Of a DNA stretch of 13,744 nt, positions 1 through 8,126 are shown piece after piece (position 1 is the first letter of the stretch; each line of letters opens with the position of its first letter). The stretch spans positions 1 to 13,744 of the forward strand of contig JBKHDD010000133.1 of the NCBI GenBank assembly GCA_046541515.1, given 5' to 3'. Made by a program: the position numbers and the translations under genes. The stretch comes from CAYFVR01 sp046541515. Lineage in GTDB: Bacteria; Desulfobacterota; Desulfobacteria; Desulfobacterales; Desulfococcaceae. The notes below the pieces were generated by a model. The model worked only from the letters and a program-made list of their open reading frames with translations. It had not been told where the DNA came from and searched no databases.

Positions 1-717
1 CTAAAATCCAAAAATTGGATGTGGATCAATGGAAAATTTTGAAAAACAAATTGCCGATTGTCCCGAAGCATTCTTTCCCGCCGTCGAATTCTTCCTTCCG
101 TTCCTTTGCCGGGAGAGTTCCGCGCCGGAAACTTTGGCCGACGCGAAATCGTTCATAAAAAACAAGGGGATGGAGTTGAACCGGCTCCTGGTCCAATGCA
201 TTTTGAATCGGAAAAAGGCCGAGGAAGAAAAGCGGGAGCGGCTCGTCGGCTCCGACGGGGAAGTCCGCGCCCGTCGGCACGTGGACAAGCCCCGCCAGAT
301 CGAAACCTTGTTCGGCGAGGTCGAGCTTCGCCGAATCGGCCATCGCGGGCACGGGCTGGACATCCTTTATCCGCTCGACGCCGAGTTGAATCCCCCGCCC
401 GGAAAATACTCCGGGCCCTGCGCGGCGAGGTCGGCCGCCTGGTCGCCGGGCAGTCGTTCGAGTCCTCGACGGACGCGCTCCGCCGGCAAAAAGGCGGCTT
501 CGTCCCCAAGTAACAAATGCGGGAGGTGACCGCCTCCCTCGTCCGGGATTTCGAGGCCTTTTATCGGCGCCCTCCGCATCCGCCCGAAAAACAGTCAGAA
601 ATCCTGGTCGTCGCGGCGGACGGCAAGGGAATCGCCGTGCACGGCCAGGATTTGCGCCCGGCGACGCGAAGGGCGGCGGAGAAGGCCCCGAAGCCGGGCA
701 AGCGCCTTCGGCCGGGC

Positions 718-823
718 GAAAAGAAAAGCCGCAAGCGGATGGCGACGGTGGCCTTGTTTTCCTGGAAGTAGCGCTGAGGGGCGATTTGCGAAAAGAAAAC
801 CCGCAAGCGGATGGCGACGGTGG
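718..823 (+). repeat. 34-bp direct repeat, 72-bp offset, inside the transposase relic
   Basis: Positions 718-751 and 790-823 are the same 34 bases with one mismatch (position 728 g versus 800 c). Both encode EKK(S/T)RKRMATVA in the same frame. The offset of 72 bases is a whole number of codons, but the stretch between the copies carries in-frame TAG (769-771) and TGA (775-777). The reading after the second copy (SVHETEPFHRTPE) continues the transposase better than the reading after the first. The first copy and its spacer therefore look like the added material. Confidence 0.75.
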
Positions 824-905
824 CGTCGGTCCACGAAACCGAGCCGTTTCATCGGACGCCCGAGCGAGTCAAGTGGTCAAGGAAGACGAAGCAGGGCGAA
901 CGCAT

Positions 906-1015
906 GTAGATTTGGCATGTTTTTTTGGTTTCAATAAACTCAAGCAGTTGAAACTACGCTCAATTTGCCATGCTTGCTTGGGTTGATTTCAACATGCTGA
1001 TTTTATTCTCCCAAA
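906..1015. other. AT-richer interruption with nested inverted repeats
   Basis: This stretch is clearly richer in A and T than the DNA on both sides, and it lies between two recognisable pieces of the transposase relic. GTTTCAA at 928-934 pairs with TTGAAAC at 948-954. GTTGAAA at 947-953 also pairs with TTTCAAC at 987-993, so two alternative hairpins share one arm. Its edges are not sharp and I see no target-site duplication. It could be a short inserted palindromic element or simply decayed transposase sequence. Confidence 0.4.
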
Positions 1016-1258
1016 TTCCACATGCGATCACCCCGGAAGACGAAGCCCCGCCCGATCCGCGTCCCGGGCCCGAAAACAAGCGAACCTGGGCGGGAATCGT
1101 TCCGGACATGGCCGAACTCGTGGGCCGGGGATTTCGGGAGGCCCTTCGCCGCGACCCGGACCGCCAAAAAACGTGGGTCGTTCTGATCGACGGTCGGCCG
1201 GACCAGATTCGGGCCGTCGAAAAAAGCGCGGCCAAACACAAGGTCCGCGTCTCCGTCG

Positions 1259-1564
1259 CTTGCCTTGTCTTGTCGAAGGCCATCTTGTCGAAGGCCACCG
1301 GGCGGCGGGCGCTCCCGGTTTTGCCGACGGCCGGGCCTCCGTCCGTTTCTTACAATCTTCACCTTTTCCAATCCCGATCTGCGGCATTTCCCGGATTCCG
1401 CCGAAGCTTGAGCACGATAAGCTTGTCATTTAAAGCCCCGCCATGATATGCAAGGTTGTCTCGACCGCTAAGAGCCGTCGTGGCTTCTCCGAAAAAACCG
1501 GCGGTTTCCCATCGACTTTCCTGAATCCCCCTGAAATTTCGCCCCATCCATCCAAAGGATTTGA
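1259..1564. other. Non-coding leader between the transposon relic and the efflux operon
   Basis: No gene is recognisable here. The start is transposon debris, with a perfect-but-one tandem of a 15-bp unit at 1269-1283 and 1284-1298. A direct repeat AAGCTTG occurs at 1404-1410 and 1419-1425. A weak promoter-like pair, TTGAGC (1408-1413) and TAAAGC (1431-1436) with a 17-base gap, could drive the downstream operon, but the -10 match is poor. No TetR-, MarR- or MerR-type regulator gene precedes the efflux genes inside the window. Confidence 0.5.
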
Positions 1565-2896
1565 ATGAACCGATATCCGATTTTCCTGCTGATTCTTTGC
1601 TGTATCCTTGCGCTCTGCGCCTGCGGCGACCCCCAATCGGAAGCGAAGGAGAAAGGCAGGCCGCAATCCGAGGGCGACCCCCCGCCGCCCGAAGTGGGGT
1701 ATATCGACGTGCAACCCCGCCGCATCGCCCTGACCGACGAGCTTCCCGGGCGCGTCGCGGCCCATCGGACGGCGGAAATCCGGCCCCAGGTGAGCGGGAT
1801 CATTCAATCCCGCCTGTTCGAAGAAGGCAGTCACGTCGAACAAGGCCAGCAGCTCTACCAGATCGACCCGGCGCGGTACGAAGCCGACCTTCAACGGGCC
1901 AAAGCCAATTTGCAGGACGCCCAGGCCGAATTGAAAAACGCATCTTCTCTGGCGGGCCGGTACCAGTCGCTGATTGACCAAGAAGCGGTAAGCGCCCAGG
2001 AATACGACGACGCGGTCGCCGGCGTCGGCCAGGCCGAAGCCGCCATCGCCCTGGCCGAAGCGGAAGTCCAAACCGCGAAAATCAATCTGGACTACACCAA
2101 GGTCTATGCGCCGATCAGCGGATACATTGGTCCGTCGAGCGTGACCGAAGGCGCCCTGGTCACCGCCCAGCAAGAAACCGCCCTGGCCACCATACGACAG
2201 CTGGATCCAGTCTACGTGGATTTGTCCCAGGCGGCGGCCGAAGCGCGAAAAATCCAAGAGCGCATCATGATGGACCGGATATCGGGAAATCCGAAAACCG
2301 AATACAAGGTCTTTCTGTCGCTCGGAAACAGCGAGGAAACCTATCCCCATGAAGGCGCGCTGGACGCCACCGATCTGGCCGTGGATCCCCAAACCGGCAC
2401 CATCCGGTTGCGCTCGGTCTTTCCCAATCCCGACGTGGCGCTGCTGCCCGGTCTGTTCGTCCGCGCTTTTCTGGAGATGGCGGGAGACACCAAGGCCATC
2501 GTCATTCCCCAAAAAAGCGTCCGCATCCAGCCCGACGGCGCCACCTCCGTATGGGTGATCGACGAAAACGACCAGGCGAAACAGCGGGAAGTCCGAACCG
2601 GCGCGCCCTACCGGAACAACTGGGTGATTCTGGACGGTCTCGACACCGGCGACCGGGTCGTCGTGGAGGGAACCATGAACCTGCGGACAGGCGCAAAGGT
2701 CCGGCCGACGAAGCTGGATGAAGCCGAAGCGACCGGCGTCCAGGCGGTTCCGTCAACCCCCCTCTCCGACCGCGCGCCGCCGCCGGACGACACCTTGCGG
2801 CCCCCCGAAACGCCGGAAAAAGTCGCGCCCCAACAGGATTCTTCGACGGACGGCCGGGAAAACGCCTCCGCCCGAGCGGAAGGCGGCGGCCAATAA
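1565..2896 (+). CDS. RND efflux periplasmic adaptor (membrane fusion protein, AcrA/MexA-like)
   Basis: This is the adaptor that links an RND inner-membrane pump to an outer-membrane channel. The 443-residue product starts with a lipoprotein signal peptide whose lipobox LCAC places the lipidated Cys at residue 20. Residue +2 is Gly, not Asp as in E. coli AcrA. Typical parts follow: a beta-barrel/lipoyl strand (ELPGRVAAHRTAEIRPQVSG, about 59-78), a lipoyl half with EGSHVEQGQQLYQIDP (87-102), an alpha-helical hairpin (about 104-175), the second lipoyl half (YTKVYAPISGYIG, 177-189) and the C-terminal barrel and membrane-proximal region to about residue 382. The last 60 residues are rich in Pro, Asp and Glu and look disordered; such a tail is longer than usual. 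AAAGGA at 1554-1559 supports the start. The stop overlaps the pump start (TAATG). Substrate cannot be told from sequence. Confidence 0.94.
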   Translation: MNRYPIFLLILCCILALCACGDPQSEAKEKGRPQSEGDPPPPEVGYIDVQPRRIALTDELPGRVAAHRTAEIRPQVSGIIQSRLFEEGSHVEQGQQLYQIDPARYEADLQRAKANLQDAQAELKNASSLAGRYQSLIDQEAVSAQEYDDAVAGVGQAEAAIALAEAEVQTAKINLDYTKVYAPISGYIGPSSVTEGALVTAQQETALATIRQLDPVYVDLSQAAAEARKIQERIMMDRISGNPKTEYKVFLSLGNSEETYPHEGALDATDLAVDPQTGTIRLRSVFPNPDVALLPGLFVRAFLEMAGDTKAIVIPQKSVRIQPDGATSVWVIDENDQAKQREVRTGAPYRNNWVILDGLDTGDRVVVEGTMNLRTGAKVRPTKLDEAEATGVQAVPSTPLSDRAPPPDDTLRPPETPEKVAPQQDSSTDGRENASARAEGGGQ

Positions 2897-5800
2897 TGCT
2901 GTCCAATTTTTTCATCGACCGGCCCATTTTCGCCTGGGTGATCGCCCTGTTCATCATGGGGGCGGGCGCCCTTTCCATTTCCTTGCTCCCGGTGGAGCAA
3001 TACCCGCCCATTGCCGCGCCCACCGTCGTGGTTTCGGCCAACTATCCCGGCGCGTCGGCCCGCACCCTGGAAAATACGGTAACCCAGGTGATCGAGCAGA
3101 ACCTGACGGGCATCGACAACCTGCGGTATATTGAATCCACCAGCTCCTCCTCGGGCCAGGCAAGCGTCACCCTGACCTTCGAACCGGGCGCCGACCCGGA
3201 CATTGCCCAAGTGCAGACCCAGAACAAGGTCTCCCAGGCCGAGGCGTCCCTCCCCGCCGAGGTGCAGCAGCAGGGGGTCTCGGTCCGAAAATCGGGCAGC
3301 AGTTACGCGCTAATCATCGGGTTTTTCTCGGAAGGCGGCGCCATCGGACGAAACCAAATTTCCGATTTCATCGCCTCCAGGCTGGTGGAACCGCTGAGCC
3401 GGGTGGACGGCGTCGGCGAGATCAACGCTTTTGGCCCCGAGCACGCCATGCGGATCTGGCTGAATCCGTCGGCCCTGAACAATTTCAACATTACGACGCT
3501 GGACGTCATCACCGCCATTCGGGAGCAGAACGTCCAATTGGCGACCGGAGAAATTGGCGGCGCGCCGAGCGTGGAGGGCCAGCAGCTCAACGCGACCATC
3601 ACGGTCCAATCCCTTTTGGAGACGCCGGAGCAGTTCGAGCGAATCCTGCTGCGGGTCGATTCCGACGGATCGACGGTGACGCTGGGCGACGTGGCGCGGA
3701 TCGAAATCGGCGCCGAAAGCTATCGGATTCTGAGCCGATACAACCGAAATCCCGCCGCCGGCATCGCCATCCAGCTGGCCCCCGGCGCCAACGCGCTCGA
3801 CACCATCCAGGCGGTGAAAGAGCGGGTGGAAGAATTCCGCCCCATTTTTCCGGAGGGCCTCGAAACCTCCTATCCGGTGGACATTTCCCCGTTTGTTCGC
3901 GCATCCATTTCCGACGTTCTGGAAACGCTGGCCATGGCCATCGTCCTGGTGGTTCTGGTCATTTTCGTCTTCCTGCAAACCATTCGGGCCACCTTCATAC
4001 CGGCCGTCGCCATTCCGGTGGTGCTGCTGGGAACCTTTGCCTGCTTGGCTGCGTTGGGCTATTCCATCAATATCCTCACGCTGTTCGCGCTGGTGCTGGT
4101 CATCGGCATGCTGGTGGACGACGCCATCGTGGTCACCGAAAACGTCGAACGCCAACTGGAAGAGAACGAGAGTCTCAAACCCCGGCAGGCCGTCTTCCGC
4201 GCCATGAAAGAGATCTCCGGCGCCCTGGTGGGCACGACGGTGGTGATCTGGGCGGTCTTTTTGCCCATGGCCTTTTTCCAGGGGGCCACGGGGGCGATCT
4301 ATCGGCAGTTTTCCATCACCATCGTGTCGGCCATGGCGCTGTCGCTGTTCATCGCCCTCACCCTCTCCCCCGCCCTTTGCGCCATCGTCCTGAAGGCGGG
4401 AAAGCGAAAGAAAGCCAAGGGGGCGTTCGGCTGGTTCAACCGCGGATACGCGAAAATGCAATCCGGCCATGCCCGTCTTTTGGACCGGTTGTTAAAAAAC
4501 CGCCTCGTGTTGCCGGTCCTTTTCATCGTTCTGGCGGCGGCGTCCGGGCTTCTCTTCCTGCGGATTCCCACCTCGTTTCTGCCCCAGGAGGATCAGGGCC
4601 GCATGTTTCTTTTGCTGGACGGCCCCTCCAGTTCGACTTTGCAACTCACCCTGGAAAAGTTAAAAAAGGTGGAAGATTTCTTCCTCGACGACGTCGGCGA
4701 CGCCGTCGAGGGAATGTTCGCGGCCGCGGGATTCAGCTTTTCCGGACAGGCCCAGAACTCGGGAATCGCGTTCATCCAAATGAAAGATTGGGAAGAACGG
4801 GGCGAGGGAAGCAGCGTTTTCCGGATTCAACAAAAGGCGGGCCGACAACTGGCCGGGATCAAAGACGCCCGCATCATTCCCATCGTGCCGCCCCCGGTTT
4901 CCGAGCTCGGCAACGCCGGCGGATTTGAATTTCAACTGGTGGATCGGGCCGGTTTGGGCTACGAGGCCCTGACCAACGCCAAGGATCAATTTCTGGAGCG
5001 GGCCAACGCCAATCCGCTGTTGACGCAGGTCCGCTTCAACGGATTGCGGAACCGCCCGCAGTACGGCCTGGATATCGACGCCGTGAAGGCGCAGGCGCTG
5101 GGTGTTCCCATCTCGACCATCAACCAGACGCTCGGCACGGCCCTGGGCGGGACCTACGTCAACGATTTTTTGGAAAAGGGCCGCGTAAAACGGGTCTACG
5201 TGCAGGCCGACGCCCCCTATCGAATGCTGTCCACCGATATCGGGCGCTGGTATGTGCGCAATCGAAACGGCGGCATGGCCCCGCTGGCGGAATTCGGTTC
5301 CGGCCGCTGGACCTACGGACCGCCCCAATTAACCCGTTTCAACGGCGGTTCTTCGCTGGAAATCCAGGGGGCCCCGGCGGAAGGGATCAGCTCCGGAGAG
5401 GCGCTGCAAGAGGTGGCGCGGCTGGCGGAATCCTTGCCGGAGGGCATCGGAATCGAATGGACGGGGTTGTCGTTCGAGGAGCGCAAAGCCGGAAATCAGG
5501 CCTCTTTGCTGTACGCAATTTCGGTGGTCGCGATCTTTCTGGCCCTGGCGGCGTTGTATGAAAGCTGGGCCATTCCCATGGCCATCATGCTGATCGTGCC
5601 TTTCGGGATTTTCGGGACGCTGTTGACCACTTGGCTGAGTTCTCAGGCCAACGACGTCTATTTTCAGGTGGGCCTCCTGATGGCCATCGGTTTGGCGGCC
5701 AAAAACGCAATCCTGATCGTCGAGTTCGCCAAGATCAACTTCGAAGAAGGCATGACCGCCTACGACGCGGCGGTCGGCGCGGCGAAGCAGCGGTTGCGCC

Positions 5801-6021
5801 CGATCCTGATGACCTCGTTCACCTTCATCCTGGGCGTCATGCCGCTGGCCTTCGCCTCCGGTCCCGGCTCCGGCGCCCAAAACGCGATCAGCATCGGCGT
5901 CCTCGGCGGCATCACCGCCACCACCCTGTTCGTGGTCTTCTTCGCGCCGTTTTTCTTCATCTGGATTTATCGGTTGTTCAACATTGAACAGGCCCGGGAG
6001 CGGGCGTCGGGGGAAGGATAA
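2896..6021 (+). CDS. RND multidrug efflux permease, HAE1 family (AcrB/MexB-like)
   Basis: This is a proton-driven inner-membrane exporter of 1041 residues, close to the 1049 of E. coli AcrB. It has the family layout: TM1 near the N-terminus (FAWVIALFIMGAGALS), a periplasmic porter half, a bundle of membrane helices, a second periplasmic half beginning near PTSFLPQEDQGRMF, and a final helix bundle. The proton-relay Asp pair is in GMLVDDAIVVTENVER (D408, D409), and the partner Lys is in GLAAKNAILIVEFAK (K936). FQGATGAIYRQFSITIVSAMALS is also typical of HAE1 pumps. The start is coupled to the adaptor by a one-base overlap, so both are translated from one message and should form one complex. No TolC/OprM-type channel follows, so an outer-membrane partner must be encoded elsewhere. 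The class usually exports hydrophobic or amphiphilic drugs, but the substrate here is unknown. Confidence 0.96.
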   Translation: MLSNFFIDRPIFAWVIALFIMGAGALSISLLPVEQYPPIAAPTVVVSANYPGASARTLENTVTQVIEQNLTGIDNLRYIESTSSSSGQASVTLTFEPGADPDIAQVQTQNKVSQAEASLPAEVQQQGVSVRKSGSSYALIIGFFSEGGAIGRNQISDFIASRLVEPLSRVDGVGEINAFGPEHAMRIWLNPSALNNFNITTLDVITAIREQNVQLATGEIGGAPSVEGQQLNATITVQSLLETPEQFERILLRVDSDGSTVTLGDVARIEIGAESYRILSRYNRNPAAGIAIQLAPGANALDTIQAVKERVEEFRPIFPEGLETSYPVDISPFVRASISDVLETLAMAIVLVVLVIFVFLQTIRATFIPAVAIPVVLLGTFACLAALGYSINILTLFALVLVIGMLVDDAIVVTENVERQLEENESLKPRQAVFRAMKEISGALVGTTVVIWAVFLPMAFFQGATGAIYRQFSITIVSAMALSLFIALTLSPALCAIVLKAGKRKKAKGAFGWFNRGYAKMQSGHARLLDRLLKNRLVLPVLFIVLAAASGLLFLRIPTSFLPQEDQGRMFLLLDGPSSSTLQLTLEKLKKVEDFFLDDVGDAVEGMFAAAGFSFSGQAQNSGIAFIQMKDWEERGEGSSVFRIQQKAGRQLAGIKDARIIPIVPPPVSELGNAGGFEFQLVDRAGLGYEALTNAKDQFLERANANPLLTQVRFNGLRNRPQYGLDIDAVKAQALGVPISTINQTLGTALGGTYVNDFLEKGRVKRVYVQADAPYRMLSTDIGRWYVRNRNGGMAPLAEFGSGRWTYGPPQLTRFNGGSSLEIQGAPAEGISSGEALQEVARLAESLPEGIGIEWTGLSFEERKAGNQASLLYAISVVAIFLALAALYESWAIPMAIMLIVPFGIFGTLLTTWLSSQANDVYFQVGLLMAIGLAAKNAILIVEFAKINFEEGMTAYDAAVGAAKQRLRPILMTSFTFILGVMPLAFASGPGSGAQNAISIGVLGGITATTLFVVFFAPFFFIWIYRLFNIEQARERASGEG

Positions 6022-6071
6022 AACCGATGGGGAATCGGTGGCGGCAATTTCAGCAAAGCAAAGCCCTAAAC

Positions 6072-6175
6072 CCAATGCCGTTCACTTTGGGACTCCAAAT
6101 GAACGATGGAGCCTGATTGACCAAGGGCGTATGCGATACGCCCCTACAAAACTCCGCCTAAATGAACGGTATTGG
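6072..6175. repeat. Small palindromic repeat element (MITE/REP-like)
   Basis: The ends are an inverted repeat: CCAATGCCGTTCA at 6072-6084 and TGAACGGTATTGG at 6163-6175, 12 of 13 bases matching. Inside are two further hairpins: 6080-6090 with 6095-6104 (one bulge), and a perfect 8-bp stem with a 3-base loop at 6125-6143 (GGGCGTAT / ATACGCCC). No reading frame of its own is visible. It lies between the pump gene and the convergent PIN gene, and its right end is read as the last codons of the PIN gene. The nested palindromes could also end transcription from both sides, though there is no clear T-run. I infer a non-autonomous mobile or REP-type element; only one copy is in the window. Confidence 0.6.
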
Positions 6176-6572
6176 CCCTAAACCCCGCCTGTCGAAAATG
6201 GTCATCGGTGGTCAGTGCAACAAAAATATTCCTTTCCGACATCACGACAAAAGATATGCAGTCCACCAACCCCCATTCCTTGTCCATTCGTTTCCTGAAA
6301 AATTGCACACCCTGCTGGTAAAGTGCATCCGTCAAAGAAACGATTCCGACGTTCGGATCGTTTTCCAGAGAATCCAAAAGCAAAACGGCGGATTTGCGAA
6401 ACCGCGGCCCCGACAGCGCATTTCCGATCTCCAGCAAAACCGGCCGAGTGGTGATCAGGACCGATTTGTCCGCTTCAATTTGATCCGCAAGTTCCAGCGC
6501 TTTGTTATGAAACCGATCTTTTTCGGACGACAGCGCAATGGCGTATGAGGTGTCCAGAAAAACCTCATGCAT
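6144..6572 (-). CDS. PIN-domain toxin (VapC-like RNase)
   Basis: This is a 142-residue PIN-fold protein, the length expected for VapC-type toxins, which are Mg-dependent endoribonucleases acting on tRNA, rRNA or mRNA. The acidic residues are all visible: D7 in VFLDTSYAIAL, E48 in PVLLEIGNAL, D104 in EWGLVDCISF, and D123/D124 in LTTDDHFRQAGF. The gene starts at an ATG that overlaps the end of the preceding antitoxin gene by 8 bases, the usual coupling of such pairs. Proteins of this type usually stop a few residues after the QAGFR motif. Here ten residues (ANTVHLGGVL) follow, and they are encoded by the right end of the palindromic element at 6072-6175. The catalytic core is intact, so the toxin may still be active. 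The RNA target cannot be read from sequence. Confidence 0.9.
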   Translation of the reverse strand: MHEVFLDTSYAIALSSEKDRFHNKALELADQIEADKSVLITTRPVLLEIGNALSGPRFRKSAVLLLDSLENDPNVGIVSLTDALYQQGVQFFRKRMDKEWGLVDCISFVVMSERNIFVALTTDDHFRQAGFRANTVHLGGVL

Positions 6573-6792
6573 TATCTATTCGCTTTCCGCCGTACAAATA
6601 TTCATCGAGTTTCTCAGCCCAATCCGGCGGCCCATCGAGTTTTAAAGACCGGGCCGTATCCAGAAACGACATTGGCGCCTGCTCGTCCTGGGCATCCACG
6701 GAAATCCGAACACGGGTATTGGGTTTAATGGCCACCGGCGTGACCGGCAGAAAAGCCTTGCCGTCAAATACGGCTTCTATGGTCAGTGGCAT
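6565..6792 (-). CDS. AF2212-like (DUF104-type) antitoxin
   Basis: This is a 75-residue protein beginning MPLTIEAVFDGKAFLPVTPV, then a VRISVD strand. That is the beta-rich pattern of the AF2212/DUF104 antitoxin-like family, small proteins typically encoded just before a PIN toxin and thought to bind and silence it. The C-terminal half (MSFLDTARSLKLDGPPDWAEKL then DEYLYGG) looks like the segment that wraps the toxin. I chose the ATG at 6790-6792 because an AAGGA Shine-Dalgarno sequence lies 7 bases before it. An ATG two codons upstream (6798) is too close to that site. Its TGA overlaps the PIN start by 8 bases. It probably represses its own promoter with the toxin, but no operator is obvious in the 119 bases upstream. 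Confidence 0.82.
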   Translation of the reverse strand: MPLTIEAVFDGKAFLPVTPVAIKPNTRVRISVDAQDEQAPMSFLDTARSLKLDGPPDWAEKLDEYLYGGKRIDNA

Positions 6793-6911
6793 ATCCATTT
6801 CCTTCTCTTTCAATGTGAAGGTTTTCTCTGCACTCCGGGCACCGGCCCTCGGCCACGTTAAGAGGATGCATTTCGTAAGCGGGGGAACCGGCGGCGGCGC
6901 AGAATTCCTTG

Positions 6912-8126
6912 TCATCGAACCGGTGCGGCGTTGTCTCGAACGAATCGTTTTCCTCCCAAATTCGCCAACAATCTTTCCGGCCCACCTTCCACAGCCAGGA
7001 GCCGAGCGGGCCGCCTTGGCTCAATGCGCCCCAGTTCGGGATAACCAAGGAGTTGGGCGCCGTTCTCCGTCGCAAAGCGAACCGCTTCGAAGACGGAAAA
7101 GCCCGCTTCCACGAGAATGCCCATTTCCCATGCGACGGCGCGGCCGTGTTCCACGCCCAGGCTGCCGGCGTCCGTTCCGACGGCGATTTGCACGCCGAGT
7201 TCCCGGGCCCGTTCGATCTGGCGAAGTTGATGGTCAAAGGTCCGGCGGGCGATCTCCGCCGCGGGATCATCCGCCGGAAGGGTTTCCGCGTAGGCCCGCA
7301 TGGTGATGGCCGTGGGAACCCAAATCGTTCCGCGTTCCGCCATCCGCGCAAGGTTTTCCTCCCCCATGAAAAAGCCGTGTTCGATGGAATCGCAGCCCGC
7401 CTCCACCGCGCCCCGAACCGGCGCCGCCCCGTTGGCGTGGATCATCACCGGTTTTCCCCGTTCGTGGGCGGCGTGGATCGCCTCCCGGAGTTCCCAGCGG
7501 GAAAACTGCGGCGGCGTCTGACGACCGAAGGTTTTCAGGCTGTTGATTCCGGAATTGACCAGCTTGACGTGGTCGGAGGGTTGTTCGTCCCGTTGGATCG
7601 CCCCGGCCGGGGAAAGCCCGGGAGGGACCGGGCGGCCGATCAGGCGGCCGTAACGGCCATCCTTCCGCCAAGCCTTTCCCGCCGCTCGAATCCGGACGGG
7701 ATCATTCCGATCGCCCTCATCCCGGAGCCGGAGCGCATGGCCGCCGTAATCCCCGCCGTCCCGCGCCGCGACGACGCCCGAAGCGGCCAGCGCCCGAAGG
7801 TGTTCGACCATGGCCGGGCGAAGTTCCGCATACGTCGCGTCCAACTGCTTTTGGCGGGTTTCCGGGTCGGGGGTGGCGGACATGAAGAGGTGGACATGGG
7901 CGTCGATCAGCGGTGGCATGAGAGTGCAGGCGGAAAAATCCAAAACGGGGAGTTGGGAATCGTCCGATTGCGCCATCTCTGCCGTTCCCACCGAGACGAT
8001 ATTCCCGTCTTCGACCCCAATCCAGACATTTTCGCGAACCGGCCCGCCGGTCCCGTCGATCAGCCATCCGGCCAGAATTCGCGCCGATCCGATGTCCGCG
8101 CCGGTAATCCAGGGTCGGCTATCCAA
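6912..8126 (-). CDS. Metal-dependent amidohydrolase (imidazolonepropionase/prolidase-like)
   Basis: This is a hydrolase of the amidohydrolase superfamily, in the branch that includes imidazolonepropionase-like and Xaa-Pro dipeptidase-like enzymes (COG1228 type). Counted from the TTG at 8124-8126, the 404-residue product shows the binuclear metal site: H77 and H79 in LIDAHVHLF, a probable carboxylated Lys (K188 in HVKLVNSG), H230 in PVMIHANG, H250 in SIEHGFFM and D319 in GTDAGSLG. The N- and C-terminal strands form the usual small beta domain (ILAGWLIDGTGG; ARLLAVEGGPERLLANLG). There is no signal peptide, so it should be cytoplasmic. No ATG or GTG lies near the N-terminus. The TTG at 8126 has a weak GAG motif 8 bases upstream, while another in-frame TTG at 8183 has none. 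The substrate is unknown and no pathway partner is adjacent. Confidence 0.87.
   Translation of the reverse strand: MDSRPWITGADIGSARILAGWLIDGTGGPVRENVWIGVEDGNIVSVGTAEMAQSDDSQLPVLDFSACTLMPPLIDAHVHLFMSATPDPETRQKQLDATYAELRPAMVEHLRALAASGVVAARDGGDYGGHALRLRDEGDRNDPVRIRAAGKAWRKDGRYGRLIGRPVPPGLSPAGAIQRDEQPSDHVKLVNSGINSLKTFGRQTPPQFSRWELREAIHAAHERGKPVMIHANGAAPVRGAVEAGCDSIEHGFFMGEENLARMAERGTIWVPTAITMRAYAETLPADDPAAEIARRTFDHQLRQIERARELGVQIAVGTDAGSLGVEHGRAVAWEMGILVEAGFSVFEAVRFATENGAQLLGYPELGRIEPRRPARLLAVEGGPERLLANLGGKRFVRDNAAPVR

Larger units (their letters stand above)
29..1258 (+). pseudogene. Decayed ISKra4-family transposase gene
   Basis: This is a broken DDE transposase gene resembling ISKra4-family enzymes. 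From the ATG at 29 the reading is intact for about 125 residues, including the family-like stretch GHRGHGLDILYPLDAELN. Near 405-415 the coding frame shifts and continues (LRALRGEVGRLVAGQ), meets an in-frame TAA at 511-513, then resumes (MREVTASLVRDFEAFY). The first catalytic-type Asp is in VVAADGKG (codon 619-621), followed by KSRKRMATVA. A partly repeated segment brings stops at 769-771 and 775-777, and another stop lies at 907-909. After an AT-richer interruption the same frame resumes with RPGPENKRTWAG and VVLIDGRPDQ (second Asp, codon 1189-1191), and homology fades after about 1258. The C-terminal part that should hold the last catalytic residue is missing. The family assignment rests on remembered motifs. 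The gene cannot make an active transposase. Confidence 0.82.

Noticed and set aside
928..954. GTTTCAA...TTGAAAC resembles the ends of some CRISPR repeats.
   Set aside because: Only one such unit occurs, there is no regular repeat-spacer series and no cas gene in the window.
6793..6911. A minus-strand frame with CPEC and an upstream Cys that looks like a small zinc-ribbon piece.
   Set aside because: It has only one CxxC pair, no good start or ribosome site, and runs on out of frame into the antitoxin gene; the amidohydrolase ends normally, so it is not a frameshifted tail of it.
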